In this document: piece by piece, positions 22,435 to 35,535 of the stretch
Position numbering within the stretch: position 1 is the stretch's first letter
Layout: every line of letters begins with the position of its first letter
Source of the DNA: Amorphophallus konjac
Lineage: Eukaryota > Streptophyta > Magnoliopsida > Alismatales > Araceae
Length of the DNA stretch: 64,000 nucleotides
NCBI GenBank assembly: GCA_022559845.1
Contig: CM040126.1
Location: 140,128,064 to 140,192,063, forward strand
Reading direction: 5' to 3'
Position numbers and translations under genes: made by a program
Notes under the pieces: model-generated
What the model was told of the DNA's origin: nothing
Database searches by the model: none
The model's input: only the letters and a program-made list of their open reading frames with translations

Positions 22435-24829
22435 TGATGTGACACAATATGCAGCAGTAGAAATGTGATCCCTAGGACTTGATTCGCAATCACAACCACA
22501 AGGTTGAGAGCAACTTGAGAGTCGCCGTCACACCGCGTGCACACGTTTCCCGGGGTGACTCGGTGATGCCGAGTCGAGATTGTGGAGAAAGCCCCTGGCT
22601 GGCTAGAGGACCAGCACCACTAAGGTTGTCCCTCCCGAGGATATGAAGCCCACAAACAAGGGCGGCCGGGTGCCTTGGGGCACTAGGTCACTCGCTCACT
22701 ATCATCCACGGTGACCACACAAGGGTTGGTGGCTCCGGGATCGGGCACTCTCTCACCGACCAGTAGATAAGTTTCACAGATATGAAATGAACAAGAGTAA
22801 CTGAGCAAGGGTAGAGGCTCACCTGGTTAGTTTGAAGAAACCAACCCCGGTCGGAGACGAGGGCGAGCGGGGAAGTGTGGGTTCCCCGCACACTGCGCCG
22901 GTGTAGCTTGAGTCCCTGTTAAATAATACAACCACTACGCCTCACACAGGAGGGTGGACTTGGGGTGGGGATGATTTGTTTTTACACGCAAACACTACCT
23001 CCACGCAGGGATGGGCGGTGAGCCGGCCAGGCGGGGAGGGGAGGTTCGTCGAAGAGCGGGCGGAGAAGCCGACGCCGAATCTATCGGCAAGCTGCGAAGG
23101 CTGACTGACAGTCGGGGTTGAGGCCATAGATCTCGTTCTGGAAATTTTCTGATGACGAGATCAGCGGAGAATGCTTCGTAACTGGGATGGGGATGCCTCG
23201 GAAGCTTTCTGAATTCTTCTGAGGAAGGGGCTGGTCCGGGAAGAGCTTTGAATAGAGTGACTGAAATTGGACGCAGCAGCTTACTGTTTCTGACAGCAAC
23301 TTGCAGAGGTTGCCCCGACCGCTCCCGGACTCCGAATCATGAACTGTCGGAGTTTCTGGAACCGTGGACGAACCCTCTGAGTGGAAAAACTGACGGGGTG
23401 ACCATCTGACGTCTGAGAGGATGGGGAGACTCAGAAGAGTGAAGATAGGTCACTGCAGACTGTGGGAGGCAGACCCGATCAGTCGAGGGAGAAAAATAGG
23501 AACTTTGGTCTCCGGACACCGAATGCATTTCTGCTTCTTGCTCCTGATAGAGGACTGGAGGAGTAAGAAGTTTGTTGAAGGGCTCGTGGTCTGAATCTTC
23601 TGCTGATTGGCGTGGTGCAGCGTCGAACCGGGTTCTAGTACTCTGCAGGGGGAGCCCGGCATAGTCGGGGGAGAACGGCTCTCCTGGATAGCCCCGAACT
23701 CGGAACGGGATGAGATCACCTCGCCTGCAAAGCTAACTGGACGACCTTTCCAGATTGGTATGGTACGCCTTTAGACGACGCCGTATGAATCCGTGGGTGC
23801 TTCTTCAAGTCGCCCCTTTCTCTGCCACCTGCAGACTTGGGCCAAATGAAAGGGATGGAGGTGGAACTAGGTTAATGGAGGTGGAGGTTAGCAATGGTGG
23901 GAAAGGGGATGGTGATGGTGGATGGGGGAGGGATGTTTAGGAATGGTGAGAGGGGTGGAGCAGGGAATGAGGAGGTCTGAGGTGGTGGAGGGGTGAGGGG
24001 GGGCCGCAGCTAGGAGAGGGGAGATGGAGTGGTCGGCCAAGGCAAGGGAGGGGGTGAGATGGGAGGGGGGTGCGCAACTTGTGGGGGGGTTATGGGGTTT
24101 AGCTCTCTAGGGATATGAATGGGGGTGTGGGGGAGTGGAATAGTTGCTTGGGGAGAGGGAAGGGTGCCTTGGAAGTTGAGAGGGTCTATGGGGAATGGGA
24201 AGGGTTGCTTGGGGATGTGGAAGTATTGATGGGAGTTATGGGCCTTGGGGAGGTGAAAGGGTGGAAGGGTGATGTGGCTGATGATGTGGCAAGGGGGGGG
24301 GAAGGAGAAGGGGCAGGTTCGCCCAAGGGAGAGAGAGAGAAGGGGGAAGAGAGAGAGAGGGGTTCGCCCCCTTAAGTGAGAGAGAGAAGTAGAGGGAGAG
24401 GGAAAGAGCCAGAGAGAGAGAACAATGCTGGTGGATAATAATACTCAATGCTTCATTAACCTTCAAAAGAGGGATTGGGGTCCTATTTATAGGAAACCCA
24501 CTTTTACATATAAGACCCTGACTTTTAACATACTAACAGATAACCAAGGAACGGGGGTGCGCCCATGGGCCTAGCCCAAAGAAATAGGCCCAATAGCAAG
24601 CACCATAGCCTAATGAGACTCGAACTTAGGGAAATGACTGGATAACCTAGGTACAAGACTCAAATAAAAGGCAAATTACATGATTATGACTCAAGTAAAA
24701 AGGAGAAAACAACAAGATGACCCAATGGTAAGCACTAAGGTCCAATCCAGGAGAAGGGCTGCTCCCTAGCTGCCTCCGGGAGGGAGAGAGGTGCCAAGCC
24801 AGAGGGAATCGTGAGTGATGCCCTCATCA
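22435..24829 (-). repeat. 5' LTR of chromovirus A (right copy)
   Basis: Same ends and length (2395 bases) as the left copy. The TATA-like box is at 24484-24493 and the purine-rich segment at 23830-24400. Scattered substitutions relative to the left copy are visible, for example around 22575-22635 against 15250-15310. Flanked outside by TCTTG at 24830-24834. Confidence 0.95.
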
Positions 24830-24834
24830 TCTTG

Positions 24835-25917
24835 CCAGTTGAAGAAGAACAATGGTGATAAATGAGGGCTTAAGGGTGACAAATAACTACATAACAGTGA
24901 CAAATACATGAGTAGCACTGACAAATAGCCTGAGAAGCCAAATTGTAGAATACTTGTGTCTGCCACACGCCCAAGTTCGAAGACCAATGTTTTGGCACGT
25001 GACCCAAGGTTGGCTTGATAGAATAATATTCTCTCTCCTTACACATGGACTAATGGGAAAATAAAAGAATCAGGTTATTTTATCCAATAGTATTCTGGAG
25101 CCCCTGTTCCATATATATTTGGCTTTCTTCTCCAAAGAAGAGTAAGCTGTAAGCACAAGGGGGTTGCGAAGAGGGCTGAGAGAAGAGAGAGCAGAAGAGA
25201 AAGAGAGAAGAGTGAGCAGCCTGTATTCAAAGGATATCTGTGAGAGAGTGACTGTGAGAAGAAGAAGAGAAAAAGAAAGAGAGAGTTCGTGAAGATTTGC
25301 GTGCAGCCAGAGCAGTTGAAGACTTGTTTGTGTGTTTGGCCTCTGGATCAGATCCAAGCCATTCTGCTCCTATGGAGCTACATTTTCCTATTTTCTTCTT
25401 TCATTTTTTATTTTGTTCTTCGTTTCCCTTTGTTACAATAAGCAAACTGTAAGGCTCAGCTGTGCAGAGGATTTGTTCCTCTGGGTAGCAAGCTGTGAGG
25501 CTTAGCGACTGTAGGGATTTGTTCCCCAAAGCCGTGGATCAGCGATTCAAGCTATGAGTCAGTAGAATCCTCACTCTAGTTGAGTGGGGATGGATGTAGG
25601 TCTGCTTGGTGCAGACTGAACCAGCTAAAAATCTCTGTGCAGCATGATTGCTTCTGGTGTGATTGTCTTAGTTTTATCGATCTGCATTTATAGGGATATA
25701 CGGATTTCAGTTCAGCACTGGGACACTAGCATGTGCTTGTCGTTAGTTCCATCTGAATGATCAATTGGTTATATGCATCCTAATTTAGTTCTGTGCAAGT
25801 ATTTATGTTGTCTCATTTCCTTCCTATTTCATTTGAGTAGGGCGAGTTTTATTTGAGCATAGTTTTTAATAGGGGATCTATTCACCCCCCCCTCTAGATC
25901 TCGTCCTACACGTAGCA
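24835..25917 (+). repeat. 5' LTR of E2, second part
   Basis: Continuation of the E2 LTR after chromovirus A. GTGACAAATA boxes continue to about 24930. A TATA-like ATATATATTT at 25111-25120 is followed by an AG-rich leader (25140-25290) and the conserved TCTATTCACCCCC...CTCTAGATCT terminus. Ends CGTAGCA at 25917, next to the primer site. Confidence 0.85.
25111..25120 (+). promoter_or_regulatory. TATA-like box of the E2 LTR
   Basis: ATATATATTT about 800 bases before the LTR end, at the border between the motif-rich U3 and the AG-rich transcribed leader. Confidence 0.45.
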
Positions 25918-25919
25918 AT

Positions 25920-25931
25920 TGATATCAGAGC
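25920..25931 (+). other. Primer binding site of E2
   Basis: TGATATCAGAGC, one mismatch to the initiator-Met type site TGGTATCAGAGC, two bases inside the LTR end. Confidence 0.85.
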
Positions 25932-26004
25932 GCGTCTTTGATTAGTTCAGATTCAACGATCTACAGAGAAGATCCTGCTACATTGGTGCAATTTTAGTTT
26001 AATC

Positions 26005-27702
26005 ATGGATTATTGCTCGAAATTGGGTTCAATGGTTTATCCGCCAGTGTTTAACAGTTCTGATTTTTCTATGTGGCTAGGCAAAATGTGTGTATATGTA
26101 ATCTCCATTGATTTTAATCTATGGAGTCTTATATCCCACGGCCCATATCAACTGCGTCATGATCAAACCAAGTGGTCTAATGAGGACAAATAGAAGAACT
26201 GTGATAATATCACAGTTCTAAATATTTTGAAGGCTGCAGTTGATACTGATGTGTTTCCTTTTGTCTCCAGCTACAAGTTCGAAAAAGAAATTTGGGATAA
26301 GGTGATTGCTATCCACAAGTAAGAGGAGGATGAATGCTTCATGGCCAATAGAAGTGATCATAGTAGTGATCAAAAGGATAAGTCATCCTCTTAGGTAAGC
26401 TCTGAATCAGAAGAAATGTCATTCGATGATTTGATGCATCTATATGATGAATTATTTCATAACTATAAGAAAGTGAAGTCTGAAAATAAAAGGTTGAAAA
26501 AGAAACTAAGTGTCGTTGCTCATAATGGTTCTGACAATGAACACTTGGCATCTCTTGAAATTGAAAATGAAAAATTTAGAAGATAATTATAAGAATTTGA
26601 TTCTGTTAATTCTAAATTAATCAAATTGAAATCAAAAAATAAAAATCTGAAGGAACAAAATAAAAAGCTGATGGTGCTGAATACTATCATGTCAGAAAGA
26701 TTGATATCTCTTGAAAAAGAAAAATGTGTGGTTTCTGACAATACTGAAAAATTGACTACTCTTAAGAAAGAAATTGAAAATTATAAAAATGCAAATGAAA
26801 AATTGAAAGAAAGATTGGTTGTCTGTTAAAAGGATAATTCCAATTCTGAAACTCTCATAATCTCCTTGGAAAACAAAATTAAAAAATTGGATTAGACTTC
26901 ATCTAAATCTGTTAAAAACAAAGGCAAAATGAAAATATCCCTGGAAGATGAGGCTAGTGCTCCAACAGAGGGGATATGTTGTATCTCTAGGAATAAAAAG
27001 GTAATTGAAAATCAGTTATACACAACCTTTGTCCGAAGCTCAGAAGTTGATGGCACTTCTGAAGTATCCCCAAAATAATTTACTACTGAGAAAACTCAAA
27101 AACAAGATCAAACTCAGAAAATCAAATGTGCAGTCTAAAGAAAAATCAATTTATTTTTACTGCGGTGCTCATGGTCACATCATGAGAAGCTGTCATGTAA
27201 TGATAAGGGATGAACAATATGGATGTAGAGAGCATGTTAAAAATGGTTTTGTCCAAAAAAAGAAGAAACAATGCTTTCACTGTAAACAACCTGGACATGT
27301 GAAGAAGGATTGTTTTGCCATGAAAAATGATGAAAACAAAGCACGCAAAAGACCAATGATTTGAATAAATAAAAATTATTTTTAAAGAAAAATTCTTTTT
27401 CCCGTTATAACTGTGGAAAGCATGGCCATACAGTCAAGGACTGTTGGCGGAGAAGAAGTTTTCATGATAAAAATGATAATAGATTTGGTCATTCACAGAA
27501 ATTCAAAAATCATGCTTATCAAAAAACTGTGAGAAATTCAGGCCCTTGTCATTACTGTGGTAGATTTGGGCACAATATGTTTGATTGCTTCATATTGCAA
27601 TTTGATGATTCTCATGCCCAAAAGCTATGGAGAGCACCCACCAGAGGTGCTACTGACCCTAGAGGACCCAAGAGCACTTGGGTACCTAAAAACTCAAAAT
27701 AA
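26005..27702 (+). pseudogene. Gag with coiled coil and CCHC array (E2)
   Basis: Gag start MDYCSKLG. The N-terminus (FSMWLGKM, LWSLISHGPYQL) is copia-like, but the central UBN2-type Gag domain is missing: the text passes directly from YKFEKEIWDKV to the acidic ECFMANRSD segment. Lys/Glu-rich heptads (about 26430-26900) predict a long coiled coil. Four CCHC-type knuckles follow at about 27155, 27271, 27404 and 27549; the first and third have lost their first Cys (to Tyr and Arg). The C-terminus is KSTWVPKNSK, as at the Gag end of Sireviruses. Several stops (for example 26191 and 26322) and at least two frameshifts disable it. No pol follows. Confidence 0.75.
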
Positions 27703-29255
27703 GAATTGTTTTGCAGGTGTGCCTTGAAGAATGAAGGAAAATAAAATAAAGGGGTTCAATAAACTCAAGCCACCTATTGTTTGGTAAAACCCCAATTTCT
27801 GCACTTTACTGGTTTAGATATTTGATATTCAGTAATTCTTTCTTGATAGCTGCATTTCATGCATTATCATGTCTAATCTGGTCTGAATAAATAAGGAGGA
27901 GTTGAAATGATTTGAGCTACATAAATTTTCAAACTTGCATATTATGCATCCTCATACAGAATGTGAAAATCTGCATTGCAATTGTTATGCACTTTCATGC
28001 ATGACCCTATGGTATATTAAATGGTAGTGTGAAGAAGGACAGCAATGCTGTCTGGGAGCACACACTATACGTGAGGTAGTCTTTTGACCTAAGTTCTCTA
28101 CCAGGTACCAAGGGTCAGTATATGCAGTTGACATAAGTTCATAAGATTGAATAAATGAGGGGGAGTCAAATGCTGAATTCTTTGCATACATCTGCATAAA
28201 TAATGCTTTTCATGTTAGCATAATCCTTGCATGGTCTTCATGCTAAGATTAATTCTTTCAGTGCATTTAGAAAGGGGGAGTTTGTAGCAAGTTAATTCTG
28301 TTCATATGCATAATGTTGTCTGATTCAGTTACATATAAATTGTGTCAAAAACTCAAAAAGATTCATTGAAATGCATGCATAATTTTAGGGGGAGTTAATG
28401 CATACATTTATTTGCTCATATGATGATTGCTCATGCATATAATGTCTTCAAATCCACAGCATGTCATCACTGTCAGAAAGCTGGGTTTGAAAATTTGCTA
28501 CATATGTTGTTATGTTCTGCTCATTATTGTGCTCATTCTTGAAAACGGCTGCCATATCTTGAGCCAATACTTTCACATTTGTTGTCTGCTCAATGACTGT
28601 GAGCACTTATGAAATCAATGTTGTCTGCTGCATGAGTGGGTACTCTCGTCATATCTTTGAAACCCATATGCCTTCTGTCTACCACTTATTGTGCTTATCC
28701 TTGAAAACTTTTGCCTGCTACTCTTTATTGAACATCCTTGAAAAATTCCTTGAACTGTCTTAAATTCAGAAAGGTTCCAATCTGGGTACCATGATCATAA
28801 ATCTGAACACTCAAAATTAGGAATCTTCTATTATACAATCTTATGATTGTCCAAAATAATTTGCTAGTTTGACTTTAATGGTTTCATTGAGTTTAAAGAT
28901 GAATGTCTCGAAAATATATGTGTTCAATTTTAGTAGACCTTAACCAGCAATTACATGTTGTGCCCTGGAAAATTCTTCTAAAATCTGAAAGTTCTGAAAT
29001 CATGACTATCTTTGGTTGAGATACTTAGATTAAGTATTAGTTTTAAACATAGAACAACCTGAGAAACTCTAAAAGGTAGCACATGATAAAAATTGTGATT
29101 CAATGCTCAAGGCAGAGCAATGTCTAAGGTTTCATTGAGAAACTAAGCTCTTCATCAAAGAAATGAAGTGGACTTAGTCATGAGGTGTCCTTGCTATCTC
29201 TACTCAAGATGAAGCAGGATAGTTAGTCTCACTGAGTAACTAGGGGTGCTAGCGT
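27703..29255 (+). other. Non-coding 3' internal region of E2, first part
   Basis: No pol. The first 110 bases are homologous to 56880-56960 after the E4 gag. AGGGGGAG-type tracts recur near 28150, 28275 and 28388. The rest is AT-rich with no sustained coding frame. Ends with AGCGT (29251-29255), the left target duplication of chromovirus B. Confidence 0.65.
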
Positions 29256-31558
29256 TTATGTGGCACAGCCCAAGGTAGACAAAGTATGTATTGATGAGCC
29301 TAGGACCTAGACCCGCAAGCACATAAGAGTAATCAATGAACTTTCACTAGCGGCTCACTCGCAAGGCGCATACAATCTCCCGAAGGTACCGGGGGATGAT
29401 GGCGAGGGTCCGAGGCGAGACCCAATGATTCTAAGTGACTTAGTTGGCTTAGGGTGACCCCCAAAGGGCCTGGGATTCCCAACTTTGTGGGAGGCCGGCA
29501 CGCTGGGGCGTGGGATTGGGTGGCACTCGCTCACGAACCGCGGTGGGCACACTGTGGAATAATTGCGGGATTGGACACTCTCTCACCATCCGACGGGCAT
29601 GAGAAACAATACTAAATTTGTAGACTAAAGACCAAGAAAGGGTAGTACCAGTAGCTCACCTGATCGGTGTGAGAACACCGATCCCGTTTGGAGACGAGGG
29701 CGCGCCGGGAAGCGTGGGTATACACTCGAACGCTGCGGCGATGGCGCTTGACCTGAAAATTAAATGAAGTACAGCACTACTCCTCACGCAGGAGGGGGGC
29801 TCTTGGGGTGGGGGTTAAGTTTCTTATAACTAAAACTACCTCCACGCAGGGAGGGGCCTTCAGCCGGCCAAGCGGGGTGGGGGAATTAAGCTAATAGAAT
29901 CAATTCCCCGCTCTTCGTCGGTTCTACCAATCCTCAGGTTCGCTGGACAGGTTGTCGATGAAGGCACCGCCACGGACTCAACCGAACTCAGATCTTGACG
30001 AAACTGGTGCCAAAAGTTCCCAAACTGGTCGAGGATGATGTTTGAATTTTCGTCGATGTTGATGATGACGAGGTTGGGTGGTGTCGTCTTTGGAACAGGG
30101 CAGGCCGGTTCTATCTCTGTCGGGTGCAGAACTGATGCAGTCTACTGTCGAAGGTGCTGCGGACTCTCCCGAACTCCAAATGCGATGAAATTGGCGTTGA
30201 CGCGACCATGGCCGAAGCAGCTTCGAGTAGGAATTGGAACCACAAGGAACAGCCTGCACACTCTGACAAAGAAAATTGGAACTGGGGGCTCCGGTAGTCG
30301 ATTGGCTCCCTTCTTCTTGGAAATGAAAGGTAACTGGACGAGGTTCCTCCCTCCAAAAATGGCGCCCAAAGCTATCTCGTGCTGGTCATGGCAGCATCTG
30401 TACCAAGCTTCTGGTCTTCAGTCTAGGGTAGAATGCGCAGTTGGACGAGATCCGCTCCTCCGAACAGCTCCGAACTTGGATGCCGGTGGGACCACCTTCG
30501 TTGGGTAGCTGACTCAACAACGTTTCCAGCAATATAAGATTCACCACCTGGAGCCTTCAGGGGAAGTCGTGGTGGCCACTGAAAGACGCTGCAACTCTGA
30601 TGCCTGCAATAGGAATAGAATATGGTGGAGAAGAGAGTGTGGGGGAGAGAATAAGCAAGGGATTATTTGGTGGATGGGGTGCTTAATGGTTGTGGGGAGG
30701 TGATGGGAGGTATTAGGGGCTTGTGAGGGCTAGGGAGATGAAGGTGGGGGGGGGGAGAAATGGGCTGGAGAGGCTGTGGGATGAGTGGAGGGGAAGGTGG
30801 AGCTTCTTGGTGTGCAATGGGAGAGCAAGGGGTGAGGGGGGCGAATGTGGCTTGGATAGGGGAAGGGGAGGGCGCACAATGGTGTAGGGGTGGTGGGGAA
30901 GATGAGGGGACACAGCCCTAAGGGAGGGAAGTTTGAAATTTGGCCTAGGGAGGAGCTCTTTCAGTCTTGGGGAGAGGGAGGGATGCTTGGGAAATAGTTT
31001 TGGGTAGGTGGTGGTTGGAGGGTGGAGCTAGGATTGGTGGAAGCTTTCTTGGGACTAAGAGGGGAGTTAATGGGGTGGTGGGTGGTTGGGGAGGTGATTG
31101 AATGAGGGGAGGGGGGTTAAGAGGTAGGTGGGAGAGGGGAGAGAGAGAATGGGGCGCAGCCCCCCTTGTGGGAGAGAGAAGGAGAGAGAGAGAGATATAG
31201 ATAATGAGAGATATAGAGGGATTTGGAAAGATGTTTTCAATATTCATGCCAAAGTGCTTACATGGGGAGAGATGGGGCCTATTTATAGGCAACCACTCTT
31301 TACATGACCAAAATAACCCTTACAATAAGACAAAAGACCCAACATGTCCTAGACTCAATCTATTAGGCCCAAAACTAAGGTACTAAGGCCCAATTAAGCA
31401 TAACAAGAGAAATGGACTAGAACAACATGACTCAATAAAGGAAAATACATAAGATGAGACTTAGACAATGAAGATAACATGTGTAGATCATAGTCAGCCC
31501 ATATCAAGAGTGTGCAGGCGACCCGAGCCAGAGGGAGTGTCGTGAGATGTCCTCATCA
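29256..31558 (-). repeat. 3' LTR of chromovirus B (left copy)
   Basis: Ends TTATGTGGCAC and GTCCTCATCA. TATA-like box at 31280-31289 (minus strand) and a purine-rich (+ strand) segment at 30600-31200. The last 55 bases on the right continue the pol reading frame. Confidence 0.95.
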
Positions 31559-32234
31559 AATCCCCCGGGGTGGGGAGAACTCGACCCCGTCGAGTATGGG
31601 TCTGCCTGGCTGTAGTAACGCTCCAGAATGTCGGGGTCCAAGCGCAGCAGGTCCTCCCGACTCGCCCAAGTATCCTCTATCGGGGACGGTTCTTCCACCT
31701 AACCAGGTAGCGCTGATACACCTTGTGCCTAGTAATGGTACTTTGCTCATCCTGTATTGCCTCTACCAGCTCTCGTCGGCCTCTCAAGCTAGGAAGTGGA
31801 GTCCCACCGTGAGTGTCTCTCTCAAGGGGGGGTAAAGGCTCGAGGTCCACACTGGGTCCCACCGCGGGTCCCTTGTAGGGTACCAGGTCCGCCACATTGA
31901 AGGTAGGGTGTATCCCAAAACCCTCAGGTAGGTCTAGCTTATAAGCATTACTACCAAGTCGTCTCAGAACTCGAAAGGGTCCCGAACCCCGTGCCCTCAA
32001 CTTGGAGGCAGGCCCTGGAAGGAGCCGCTCCGTCCTCACCATCACCGAGTCTCCCACTTGGAACTCGTAGTGGCACAATCGAGCATATGCCTGCCTTTTG
32101 TAAGCCTCATTGCTCTTTCCTATATGCTTGCGGATGTCATCATGCAACTCTTTGATATGCTATGCAAAGGACTCACCTGAGACTGACACTCTAGCATGTG
32201 GGGGAAGAGGAATAAGATATGAAGGCTTTCTAGG
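31504..32234 (-). pseudogene. Integrase C-terminal part and chromodomain (chromovirus B)
   Basis: Continues integrase after a TGA near 32235. The GPFRVLRRLGSNAYKLDLP block is near 31960 and a chromodomain with YQRYLVRWKNRP near 31710. A frameshift near 31680-31698 separates this from TWASREDLLRLDPDIL. The shifted frame crosses the LTR border at 31558 and continues 18 codons to a stop at 31504, ending with an SLWLG block also found in A (DSLWLG). Confidence 0.85.
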
Positions 32235-34408
32235 TCAATAACCATGCACGACCTCGAAGGGACTCTTGCCTATGGATCTGTTGATGGAGTCATTGTAGGC
32301 AAACTCGGCTTGGGGTAAGAGAAGATCCCAATTCCCAGGGTGATCCCTGACCAGACAATGCAGGTTCCCAAGACTTCGGTTAACGACCTCAGTTTGGCCA
32401 TCGGTTTGAGGGTGGTAAGCAGTGGAGAATTTAAGAAGGGTCCCCAAAAGATGCCAGAGAGTTTTCCAAAAGTAACTGGTGAATTTGACATCCTGGTCGG
32501 ATACAATGGTCTTAGGTAGACCATGGAGGCGGACTACCTCATCAAAGAATAAGCGGGCGACCCTAGAAGCATCGGAAGTCTTGGAGCATGGGATAAAGTG
32601 GGCCATCCTAGAGAACCTATCGACCACTACAAAGATGGAATCATGTTTGCGCAAGGTTCTAGGTAGGCCTAGGATGAAGTCCATACTTAAATCCTCCCAA
32701 GGTCGGTCCGGGATGGGAAGGAGTGTGTAAAGCCTAGTGTTTTTTCTTACTTGCTTGGCTGAAGCACAAGTGCGACATTGCCCCACAATGTTGGCCACAT
32801 CCTTCTTGAGACTAGGCCAATGGAATTGCCTTTCTACTAGCTCTATGGTCTTTTGAACCCCAAAGTGACTAGCTAGGCCACCACTGTGTAACTCCCAAAC
32901 CAAGAAGTCTCGAAGGGAAGTCCGGGGTATGCATAGCCTAGCTCCCTTGAAGAGATACCCCACTTGGAGCATGAATCCCTCATGTTCCTTGTGTGGTTTG
33001 GTGGAGAGAGTGTTGTAGAGAGTTCCAAAGTTGGGACAATTTGGATATTCTTCTTGGATAGTGTAAAGTAAGGCTACCCGCCTACTTAGCGCATCGGCGG
33101 CGCGGTTTTCACTACCCATCTTGTACTTGAGGACAAAGGTATAGGGTTGAATGTATTCCACCCAACGGGCATGACGGGCATTGAGCTTTTGTTGGGTGTT
33201 AAGGTACTTCAAGGCCTCGTGGTCCGAAAATATCACAAACTCCTTGGGTAGGAGATAGTGCCTCCAATGCCGGAGGGATTGAACCACGGCATATAGCTCT
33301 TTGTCATATGTGGAGTACCTAGTCCTATCCTCACAAAGTTTCTCACTAAAATAGGCTACTGGGTGACCTTCTTGGCTAAGGATCCCTCCAATTCCTACCC
33401 CGGATGCATCACAAGTGACCTCGAAGACCTTTGAGAAGTCGGGTAGGCAAATGACCGGGGCTTGAGTCACCTTGTCCTTGAGTTCTAGAAAGGCTTTAGA
33501 GGCTGCACTAGTCCACACAAAGGTACCCTTCTTGAGACAATCCGTGATAGGAGCGGTGATAGTGCTAAACCCACTGATAAATCTCCTATAGAAGGTGGCT
33601 AGCCCATGGAAGCTTCGGGATTCATGGAGGGTTTTGGGTTCGGGCCATTCAATGATGGCTTGGACCTTCTCGGGGTCCATGGATACCCCTAGGGATGAAA
33701 CAATAAATCCTAGGAAGGCTAGTTGATTGGTCAAGAAGTGACACTTCTCGGGGTTTGCATAGAGACTCTCTTTCCTTAGGATGGTGCAAACTTGTTTGAG
33801 GTGCTCTAAGTGAGCCTCCTTGGATTGGCTATATATGAGAATGTCGTCAAAGTAGACGACAAGGAAGATGCCAATGAAGGGCCGGAGGACCTCGATCATG
33901 AGGCGCATGAATGTGCTTGGTGCATTAGAAAGGCCAAAGGGCATGACAAGCCATTCATAGAGACCGTCCTTAGTTTTGAAGGCGGTCTTCCACTCATCCC
34001 CGGGCCTAATGCGAACTTGGTGGTAGGCACTTTTGAGGTCGATCTTAGAGAAGATGGTGGCTCCAGCAAGCATGTCCAACATGTCATCTAGCCGAGGTAT
34101 GGGAAACCTATATTTGACGGTGATTTTGTTAATGGCTCGGCTATCAATGCATATACGTCAAGTTCCGTCCTTTTTAGGTGTGAGGAGAGCCGGGACGGCA
34201 CATAGGCTTTTGCTAATCTGGAGGAAACCCTTTTTGATGAGCTCCTCAATTTGCCTCCTAAGCTCGGCATGCTCGGTGGGGTTGATGCGGTAGTGGGGTA
34301 GGTTGGGTAAGGTAGTCCCGGGCACAAAGTCGATGGCATGTTGCACATCGCGCATGGGTGGTAGCTTATCTGGTAGCTCATCGGGGAAGACATCATGGTA
34401 GTCTTCAA
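32235..34408 (-). pseudogene. Reverse transcriptase, RNase H and integrase (chromovirus B)
   Basis: Largest open stretch is 615 codons (34082 to 32235), after a TGA at 34158 in the KDGT-RICIDS block of RT. Visible motifs: [20 protein letters not shown], catalytic YFDD (33854-33843), RNase [13 protein letters not shown] and [10 protein letters not shown], integrase VERQFHWPSLKKD with CRTCASAKQ, then LSMDFILGLP, VSDQDVKF and QTEVVNRSLG. It stops at a TGA after FEVVHGY. It replicates and integrates the element in intact relatives. Confidence 0.92.
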
Positions 34409-35535
34409 GGATTTGTTGAATTTCTATTGGGTGTGGGTTGGTTGGGGTGGAGTCCCAAAGGCAAATAACAATGGCACACACTTGACCTCCTTGGATGATT
34501 TCTTCCTCAAGTTCTTGCCTAGTGATGAGGTGAAGGTCCTTAGTAGTCTCATTGGTCAAACTAGGGCTTGATGGGATGGGGTTTGGTGGGTTTGGAATGG
34601 GGGGGGTTAGGGGATCCCTCAAGAGAGGGAGATGCCTTCTTGGGAATGGAGCGGGGTGGAGAGGGGTTGAGTTGGATTCTCTTCCCCTCATGGGTGAAAA
34701 TACAAGTGTTCGTCCTCCCAAGGAAGGTGGCATCTACATCGTAGATCCAAGGCCGTCCTAGAAGTATGCTCCCAACTTCCATTGGTAGAATGTCACACCA
34801 TACTTGACTTTGGTAGGATTGGAAGGTGATGGAGACAAGGCAACGGGTGCTTACGGGTACGGATGTGGCATCAATCCAAGCTACCCGATATGGGTGTGGG
34901 TGGGAGGAAATGGTAAGGCCTAAAAGTTTGACGGTGTCAGGTGACACCACATTCATACTACTCCCATTGTCTAGGATGACCTTCCTAGCATAGTTCCCTA
35001 TCCGGATGTAGGTATGAAAAATGGTGTTTCTCCTCCAATCATGTTCTTGGGCTTGGGTGAGGGTGCACCTAACCACTCCAAGGGGAGGGTCGGTGGATGG
35101 AGGGTTTTGTTCTTTATTGGTCTCCATGTAATGACTCTCATACTCCTCCTCCCAGTCAAGAGAGGCCTCATAAACCTCAACCTCTTCCTCAACTCTAGTT
35201 TGGGGTAGTGGGTTTGTCTCTTCAATGAGCAAACTAGAGGCACCCTTGGTGGGGCATTGATTGGTGAAATGTCCATACCCGAGGCACCTAAAACATTGCT
35301 GCCCACTTTGGTGGTTTGGGGTAGCCTTAGTGTGAGGGAGAGTGGGTGCTGGATTGGGTCTATTGGAGGTGGGGTTTGGGGGCCCGTTTGTGGGGCGAGG
35401 GGGTGGGGTGCCACTAGGGGGGGCTACCTGGGTGGGAGGAGCTCCCATGGGTGTAGGAAGAAGACCTCTTTGTGAAGGTGGGGGGTTGGTTCGAGGTACC
35501 ATGAATTTTGTGTCCATTCCCCGTGGGGGAGCCAT
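34409..35535 (-). pseudogene. Gag zinc knuckle and protease (chromovirus B)
   Basis: CCHC knuckle CFRCLGYGHFTNQC at about 35295-35254, then an acidic linker and the protease with VILDNGSSMNVVS (about 34965) and [13 protein letters not shown]. It ends in a proline-rich linker that changes frame near 34600-34730 before the RT N-terminal region ([10 protein letters not shown]). The same layout as in chromovirus A. Confidence 0.9.

Larger units (their letters stand above)
15109..24829 (-). mobile_element. Chromovirus A (Ty3/gypsy), complete with both LTRs
   Basis: A 9721-base element on the minus strand with two 2395-base LTRs, primer site, gag, and protease-RT-RNase H-integrase-chromodomain. 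Target duplication TCTTG is intact at 15104-15108 and 24830-24834. Termini are TGATG and CATCA. Coding is disabled by two in-frame TAG codons in pol and a frameshift at the Gag zinc knuckle. The LTRs are closely similar but show scattered substitutions, so the insertion is not brand new. It sits in the 5' LTR of E2 and is thus younger than E2. Confidence 0.95.
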
